The notes beneath the pieces were generated by a model. The model was not told where the DNA came from, made no database searches, and saw only the letters and a list, made by a program, of their open reading frames with translations. A DNA stretch of 64,000 nucleotides from Nematostella vectensis (lineage: Eukaryota > Cnidaria > Anthozoa > Actiniaria > Edwardsiidae). The stretch is taken from contig NC_064048.1 in NCBI RefSeq assembly GCF_932526225.1, positions 6,118,627-6,182,626 on the forward strand, given 5' to 3'. Positions 59,901-64,000 of the stretch are shown here, one piece after another. The position numbers were made by a program, and so were the translations under genes. Positions within the stretch are counted from its first letter, which is position 1; each line of letters opens with the position of its first letter.

Positions 59901-62900
59901 TTCAGAGCTTCCTGAATGGTAAACATAAATATCGTAGACGATTTTATAATATATATCTCTCAAAGCTATTTGCAAGATTCGATCATTACTTTTCACATTT
60001 TTTTTTTGCGTTTCTAAAAGTGAAAATTAAGTTTACCTTTCTAAGTAAGATTGCCCAAATATGGTAATAAAGATTGCCCATATAAAAGGAAGTTTCGACA
60101 TTGAAACAGTTTAAAACAAACTCTCTTGATATAAAAATTGTCTTCTGTTCGTCATTATTATCCTAGATAATATAAGATAATATTTAACTGATTTTTTAAC
60201 GGATTATTATTTAATTAATTTTATTCCATAATAATATTTCAGTATGTCCTAACATCAGACTCAAAAGTGTAGGATGCTACTCTGACCCACAAACCGACCC
60301 CCGACCCCTCCCCTTGATTGAGTTTACTGACCGAAATAAAACGAGTATCAAGTACACCGGTATTTCGCCCGACTACGACTACTGGGACAATTATATGGAG
60401 GGGCTCATCTGCAGATGTGCAAAAGCCGCTAAAAGAAGCAAGTTTAAAATGTTTGGGATTCAAAATAATGGTAAGACCGTCAACATGATTGTCATAATCG
60501 GCAACAACATCGTCAGTGTCATCATCATCATCATTATTGTGGATATCGTCATTATCATTACATTAAAATTTTTGTTTATTTCATAAATAAAAAAATGTGA
60601 TTTCATGTGGATTTCAATATGATAGTACATTGGATAATAAAAGACAAAAACTATCAACTATTTATTAGGAAAATTAGTAAATTCACGGTACTTTTACGAT
60701 GTGAAGGCAATTCCAGCTATAATCATGCTCGCGCACTTACCATGGGAACCTAACTCAACTACCGGCATGCAGCGCGCGCTTCGTTTGATGTAAGCTTAAA
60801 AATGGCCCGCGCTGCATTCTGGTAGTTGAGGTAGGTTTCTATGGTTATGCGCGCGCAAACTTATAGCTGGAATGGCCTATTCATTGGCTACCTTTTTTTG
60901 CTTCTATATGAAAAAGAAACCAGAAAAAAATGATAATGATGAAGATATCGAAGATATCGAAGATATTTCCAATGAACAATCGTTGCCATTGCTAAACAGG
61001 GGTGGACAATAGACATTAAGATCGATGATAATACAGAAAATTCACACAAAACTCATCAAAATAGTGACGGTAAGGGTTGAGGTGGGAGATAACCACCCAA
61101 TTCATACCTCAGAATCATCATCCCAAATTCAGTTGTTATGAAATATAACAACAATCGATCATATCACAATAATCGATCCGTTGTTTTTTTAGGAGAATGC
61201 ATGACAGGTGTGAATGATGTCACGCTGTCACGCTACGCTAAATATGGTCCATCTATTCACTGCGTGACATACTTAAATAAGCGTTGCAACAATGGCAGCA
61301 TCTGTATCGGCGAGGATCACGCTAACTTCATCTACATGATTGAGTATGGTGAGGAAAAAACACTACCCTTATCGACACGACATTCATTTTAAACAATTAC
61401 AAAGTTGATAAGAGCGACTACATAACATATCCGCCCTCTAGCTTTCATGAGTCTCCCGCTCGAACCCAGGATCCCGGGGTACTATAGAAACAGGCGTATC
61501 ATGCCAACATCGATTAAGATTTAATGATAGCTCCCACTGTTTCTTTAGCGCAATAGATAACTGATTGAAAGTATTCCAATCTGTATTTTTGTCTAAAAAG
61601 TGAGATTTCAAATACAACATTCTCTTTCAATAATTTCGTATTATAATTTTTCAAAATCCTATAGTTCATTATAGTGTTTTTCTTTTTTAAAAAGTGTAAT
61701 TTTTGTAAACAACTAGCGAGAACTCATGCACAGAAAAGAAAAAAAAATGTATAGGATTGAATTTTATCGCGACTTTAAGAGCCAGAGAGCGCTTTATCTT
61801 ATCTCCATTAGATCGAGGCTTTGAGAGTACTATGTGTATGAAATTCATTGTGTTTAGAAGAAGTCACAGAAGTGCAAGAGAAAGAACATGTTGTCGAGGA
61901 GATTTACGTCACACCAAAGCCCAAAACAACTGTAAAACGAAGGCCAACAGAGAGACCAACAAAGTCCTTATTGCCAGAAGAAGAAGAAAAAGAGAGACAA
62001 ACACCGACACCGACAAAAGCAAAACCTACAACTATAAAAAGAAGGCCAACAGAAAGACCGACGAAGAAACCAACAAAACCATTGTTACCAGAAGTAGAAC
62101 CAGAAGAAGAAGAGAGGGCCACGCCCAGACCGACTAAAGCAAAACCTACAACTATGAAAAGAAGGCCAACTGAAAGACCGACGAAGAAACCAACAAAACC
62201 ATTGTTACCAGAAGTAGAACCAGAAGAAGAAGAGAAGGCCACGCCTAGGCCGACTAAAGCAAAACCTACAACTATAAAAAGAAGGCCAACAGAAAGACCG
62301 ACGAAGAAACCAACAAAACCATTGTTACCAGAAGTAGAACCAGAAGAAGAGAGGGCCACGCCTAGACCGACTAAAGCAAAACCTACAACTAGAAAAAGAA
62401 TGCCAACTGAAAGACCGACGAAAAAACCAACAAAGCCATTGTTACCAGAAGAGGAAGAAGAAGAAGAAGAAGAAGAAGAAGAAAGGCCAACACCCAGGCC
62501 GACTAAAGCAAAACCTACAGCTATAATAAGAAAGCCAACAGAAAGACCAACGAAGAAGCCCACAAAGCCATTGTTACCAGAAGTAGAACCAGAAGAAGAA
62601 GAGAGGGCCACGCCTAGGCCGACTAAAGCAAAACCTACAACTATAATAAGAAGGCCAACAGAAAGACCAACGAAGAAGCCCACAAAGCCATTGTTACCAG
62701 AAGTAGAACCAGAAGAAGAAGAGAGGGCCACGCCTAGACCGACTAAAGCAAAACCTACAACTATAAAAAGAAGGCCAACAGAAAGACCGACGAAAAAACC
62801 AACAAAGCCATTGTTACCAGAAGTAGAATCAGCAGAAGAAGAAAGGGCTACCCCTGGGCCGACTAAAGCAAAACCTACAACAATAAAAAGAAGGCCAACA

Positions 62901-63850
62901 GAAAGACCGACGAAAAAAACAACAAAGCCATTGTTACCAGAAGAAGAAGAAGAAGAAAGGCCAACACCCAAGCCGACTAAAGCAAAACCTACAACTATAA
63001 AAAGAAGGCCAACAGAAAGACCGACGAAGAAACCAACAAAGCCATTGTTACCAGAAGAAGAAGAAGAAAGACCAACACCCAAGCCGACTAAAGCAAAACC
63101 TACAACTATAAAAAGAAGGCCAACAGAAATACCAACAAAGAAACCAACAAAGCCATTGTTACCAGAAGTAGAACCAGAAGAAGAAGAGAGGGCCACGCCT
63201 AGACCGACTAAAGCAAAACCTACAACTATAAAAAGAAGGCCAACAGAAAGACCAACAAAGAAACCAACAAAGCCATTGTTACCAGAAGAAGAAGAAGAAG
63301 AAAGGCCAACACCCAAGCCGACTAAAGCAAAACCTACAACTATAAAAAGAAGGCCAACAGAAAGACCGACGAAGAAACCAACAAAGCCATTGTTACCAGA
63401 AGAAGAAGAAGAAAGGCCAACACCCATGCCGGCTAAAGCAAAACCTACAACTATAAAAAGAAGGCCAACAGAAAGACCAACGAAGAAACCAACAAAGCCA
63501 TTGTTACCAGAAGTAGAACCAGAAGAAGAAGAGAGGGCCACGCCCAGACCGACTAAAGCAAAACCTACAACTATAAAAAGAAGGCCAGCAGAAAGACCGA
63601 CGAAGAAACCCAAAAAGCCATTGTTACCAGAAGAAGAAGAAGAAAGGCCAACACCCAGGCCGACTAAAGCAAAACCTACAACTATAAAAAGAAGGCCAAC
63701 AGAAAGACCGACGAAGAAACCAACAAAACCATTATTACCAGAAGGAGAAGGAGAACAGAGGGCCACGCCAAGGCCGACACGAAAACCAACGAAGAAAATA
63801 ATACCTCCAACTAACAACACTATGAAGACCAAACCAACAACTGGTACAAG
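47885..63850 (+). CDS. Secreted protein: signal peptide, two Cys-rich modules, long Pro/Thr/Lys/Glu repeat tail (3'-incomplete)
   Basis: Exons 47885–47954, 48113–48151, 48939–49166, 50730–50885, 59508–59639, 60243–60470, 61193–61348 and 61858–63850 give about 1000 codons in one frame. All seven internal introns are phase 1. Residues 1–24 form a signal peptide (ALVTCAVMLFTF core). Residues 38–164 and 210–336 are two near-identical modules with the order C-x9-GCYSD, LPL..FTDRNKTS, GLICRCAKAAKRS, FGIQNNGEC, CVT, CNNG, IGED, FIY. An acidic linker (165–208) separates them. From about 350 there are 16 repeats of KRRPTERPTKKPTKPLLPE plus an acidic stretch plus TPRPTKAKPTTI. I believe modules of this type occur in anthozoan extracellular proteins but cannot name the family. 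The function is unknown; a structural or matrix role is inference. The gene runs past the window end. Confidence 0.8.
48113..48151 (+). CDS. Secreted protein exon 2 (short linker)
   Basis: 39 nt, phase 1 to phase 1, donor GTAAGT. Encodes AAKGSEKKTAEN. A second AG lies six bases downstream (CTGCAG), so a two-residue shorter splice form keeping frame is possible. The end resembles the end of exon 5 (KSADN), showing that the linker exons are related. Confidence 0.65.
48178..48735. repeat. 22-bp minisatellite in secreted protein intron 2
   Basis: About 25 copies of ACCTATATCATCATCATCACCA with variants (CTCTATC, CCATATC, CATCGTC). The equivalent intron after exon 5 has only a short irregular CATCAT stretch at about 59690–59830, so the array expanded after the exon duplication. 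Confidence 0.9.
48939..49166 (+). CDS. Secreted protein exon 3 (first module, N-terminal half)
   Basis: 228 nt, phase 1 on both sides, acceptor ATTTCAG, donor GTGAGA. Encodes the part with PNIRLKSVGCYSD, one NKT glycosylation site, and GLICRCAKAAKRS to FGIQNNG. Nearly identical to exon 6, including the intron sequence upstream of it. Confidence 0.85.
49515..49710. mobile_element. G-rich fold-back-like element, ends unclear
   Basis: CAGGGGCCGAGCCAGGAGTC resembles the left end CAGGGGCGTAGCCAGG at 925, followed by G-runs and AAGATTCATTG / GCAAATTCATTG repeats. A right end could not be fixed. In intron 3 of the secreted protein gene. Confidence 0.35.
50730..50885 (+). CDS. Secreted protein exon 4 (first module, C-terminal half)
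   Basis: 156 nt, phase 1 on both sides, acceptor TTTCAG, donor GTGAGG. Encodes GECMTG, YAKYGPSIHC and NERCNNGCICIGED to IEY. This copy has one more cysteine (GCICIG) than exon 7 (GSICIG). Confidence 0.85.
50938..51087. mobile_element. Third copy of the GGGGGGCACGTGCCCC fold-back family
   Basis: Begins CAGGCCTCGACATG, has the G-run, CAGAAACATTA, AAATATTAAGGGCAC and ends at GGGGGGCACGTGCCCCCTGC. It lies about 50 bases after exon 4. Similar in order to the copies at 39267 and 45056. Confidence 0.6.
51088..52353. other. Intron 4 segment before the LTR element
   Basis: AT-rich intronic DNA with no gene or clear repeat recognised. Confidence 0.45.
52359..52455 (+). repeat. 5' LTR (97 bp)
   Basis: Begins TGTAATATCC and ends GGTTATTTCA. 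Contains CAATAAAACTGAG, which includes an AATAAA polyadenylation word. Unusually short for a Ty3/gypsy LTR. Confidence 0.92.
52625..53842 (+). pseudogene. Gag and protease region of the LTR element
   Basis: One frame runs from an ATG at 52625 through a capsid-like region to a nucleocapsid with two Cys-rich zinc knuckles (CDYCGKTGAH.. and CLKCGKYNHFAVC at about 53314–53430), then an aspartic protease with DSGAS at about 53639–53653. It is interrupted by TGA at 52823–52825 and TAG at 53174–53176. The frame ends with TAA at 53840–53842, where the downstream pol frame is offset by one, so a small indel is likely there. Confidence 0.85.
53842..54943 (+). pseudogene. Reverse transcriptase region of the LTR element
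   Basis: Open from 53842 to 54588 in one frame, with RT motifs RASIDMRVPN, FSKLDLRQGYHQL and ATFSTPWGNFRPRRLVFG. The frame is lost just where the catalytic Y/F-x-DD box should be (about 54565–54580). The C-terminal RT continues in another frame (DILIGG, GKCEF-like, GHVFTNKGL, FLGMAGYLDMFNK). After 54850 the sequence jumps to MEMQDVDFELIY, the far end of the RNase H region, so most of RNase H is deleted. Not catalytically competent as read. Confidence 0.85.
55047..56123 (+). pseudogene. Integrase region of the LTR element
   Basis: An integrase with an N-terminal HHCC zinc site (GHKLGHLG .. CFNCQ, about 55260–55380) and catalytic core motifs STDFGGPYPDG and, after a TAG at 55599–55601, ESDNGPPFNSG and HPRANGESEKF. 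The D..D..E pattern is recognisable. It continues with VTYRSTPQPATGVTPYEAM to about 56123, then a further frame shift to the element's 3' end. Broken by the in-frame stop. Confidence 0.85.
56582..56678 (+). repeat. 3' LTR (97 bp)
   Basis: Matches the 5' LTR except CCCACATG for CCCCCATG and TAGTGTCC for TAGCGTCC. Followed by the ACCTG target duplication. Confidence 0.92.
56684..59507. other. Intron 4 segment after the LTR element
   Basis: AT-rich. A 141-codon open frame at 57014–57439 is the longest non-repeat frame here, but it shows no family features and does not fit the flanking exon phases. From about 59400 the sequence (TTAGATCGAGGCTTT, AGTACTATGTGT) matches the intron before exon 8, marking the left edge of the duplicated block. 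Confidence 0.5.
59508..59639 (+). CDS. Secreted protein exon 5 (acidic/basic linker)
   Basis: 132 nt, phase 1 on both sides, acceptor GTTTAG, donor GTAAGT. Encodes EEFTEVQEIEHVVEE then a basic, Thr-rich stretch to KSADN. Its start is almost identical to the start of exon 8. Confidence 0.8.
60243..60470 (+). CDS. Secreted protein exon 6 (second module, N-terminal half)
   Basis: 228 nt, same length and phases as exon 3 and nearly identical in sequence. Encodes PNIRLKSVGCYSD through GLICRCAKAAKRS to FGIQNNG, with an NKT site. Confidence 0.85.
60706..60877. mobile_element. Fold-back element with about 75-bp imperfect arms
   Basis: The left arm (CAATTCCAGCTATAATCATG, CTCGCGCAC, CCTAACTCAACTACC, GCATGCAGCGCGCGC) is mirrored by the right arm (GCCCGCGCTGCATTCTGGTA, GTTGAGGTAGG, TATGCGCGCGC, TTATAGCTGGAATGGCC). 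Almost all of its length is palindromic. It lies in intron 6 of the secreted protein gene. A fragment of the same family is at 32075. Confidence 0.75.
61193..61348 (+). CDS. Secreted protein exon 7 (second module, C-terminal half)
   Basis: 156 nt, same length and phases as exon 4. Encodes GECMTG, YAKYGPSIHC, NKRCNNGSICIGED to IEY. The eighth cysteine of the first module is serine here. Confidence 0.85.
61858..63850 (+). CDS. Secreted protein exon 8 (Pro/Thr/Lys/Glu repeat tail)
   Basis: About 1993 nt, one uninterrupted frame. Starts EEVTEVQEKEHVVEE, like exon 5, then 16 repeats of 37–44 residues: basic KRRPTERPTKKPTKPLLPE, an acidic run (VEPEEEE or EEEEE), then RATPRPTKAKPTTI or RPTPKPTKAKPTTI. 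The two acidic variants are interspersed. The likely end is donor GTAAGA at 63851 (phase 2); an alternative donor GTACAAG at 63843 would keep phase 1 like all other introns. No cysteine in the repeats, so this is probably an extended, disordered polyampholyte, rich in Thr for O-glycosylation. Confidence 0.8.
61950..63790 (+). repeat. Coding minisatellite, 16 units of about 111–132 bp
   Basis: The DNA behind the repeat tail. Units begin near AGAAGGCCAACAGAAAGACC and contain CCATTGTTACCAGAAG and ACTAAAGCAAAACCTACAAC. Length changes are confined to the GAAGAAGAA (Glu) run, so all units stay in frame. The minus strand is also open for more than 600 codons across it, which is a composition effect. 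Confidence 0.9.
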
Positions 63851-63973
63851 GTAAGAAATATTTAGGCTTGAACAATTTGTGCTTATTTTTTGTCTGCGCT
63901 AAAGCAGTTCCAGATACAAAGATTTTGAGAGAAAAATCTAAAAAGCAGAGTTTCTAATTGCACTGTTGCACAG

Positions 63974-64000
63974 GGAAAGGACATCTGTCAACCTTATGCA
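63974..64000 (+). CDS. Possible start of secreted protein exon 9 (truncated by window end)
   Basis: A TTGCACAG acceptor at 63966–63973 follows a pyrimidine-rich stretch. Joined in phase 1 the next residues would end ..LSTLC, recalling the LC that opens the two earlier modules. Joined in phase 2 they would read ERTSVNLM. Too short to decide. Confidence 0.25.

Noticed and set aside
61757-62137. 126-codon open frame overlapping the start of exon 8 in another frame
   Set aside because: It is a frame-shifted reading of the intron end and the repeat exon. The phase-1 join from exon 7 selects the other frame.

Overview
The window looks like nuclear DNA of an animal, most likely an anthozoan cnidarian of the sea-anemone type. 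This is an inference. The coding sequence is split by GT–AG introns, the non-coding DNA is AT-rich and full of minisatellites, fold-back elements and retroelement debris, and the genes are rhodopsin-type receptors plus a secreted cysteine-rich protein of a kind I associate with anthozoans. There are no bacterial-style operons, no CRISPR array, and I could not support any tRNA or rRNA gene. All three genes lie on the + strand.

Layout. (1) 1–2388 is upstream DNA with one small fold-back element. (2) 2389–11269 is receptor A, a complete 333-residue class A (rhodopsin-family) GPCR in four exons (2389–2557, 9035–9223, 9700–10159, 11086–11269). (3) 11270–23095 is intergenic and holds a 13-bp minisatellite of about 1.6 kb, a 21-bp minisatellite and other degenerate repeats. 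(4) 23096–40657 is receptor B, a complete 351-residue paralogue in six exons (23096–23264, 37061–37249, 37602–37798, 38319–38447, 39001–39125, 40411–40657) with a likely TATA box at 22944. A and B have identical lengths and phases for exons 1 and 2, so they are a tandem duplicate pair. A's single third exon corresponds to three exons of B. (5) 40658–47884 is intergenic and repeat-rich. (6) 47885 to beyond the window end is a secreted protein gene (eight exons seen, about 1000 codons): signal peptide, two copies of a cysteine-rich module of about 127 residues, then about 16 copies of a Pro/Thr/Lys/Glu repeat of 37–44 residues. A 4.3-kb Ty3/gypsy-type LTR retrotransposon with 97-bp LTRs and a 5-bp target duplication sits in its fourth intron.

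The receptors should act at the plasma membrane, coupling an extracellular ligand (probably a peptide) to G proteins. The secreted protein acts outside the cell or in a secretory compartment. Nothing in the sequence links the two systems functionally.

The most unusual signals are: an array of about ten 122–125-bp units just upstream of receptor B exon 2, apparently derived from that exon's own splice-acceptor and start region; extra copies of receptor B's C-terminal coding tail on both sides of the last exon; and the duplicated-module secreted protein with its expanding polyampholyte tail. All exon boundaries were read by eye from splice consensus, phase and protein continuity. No transcript data or database search was available.
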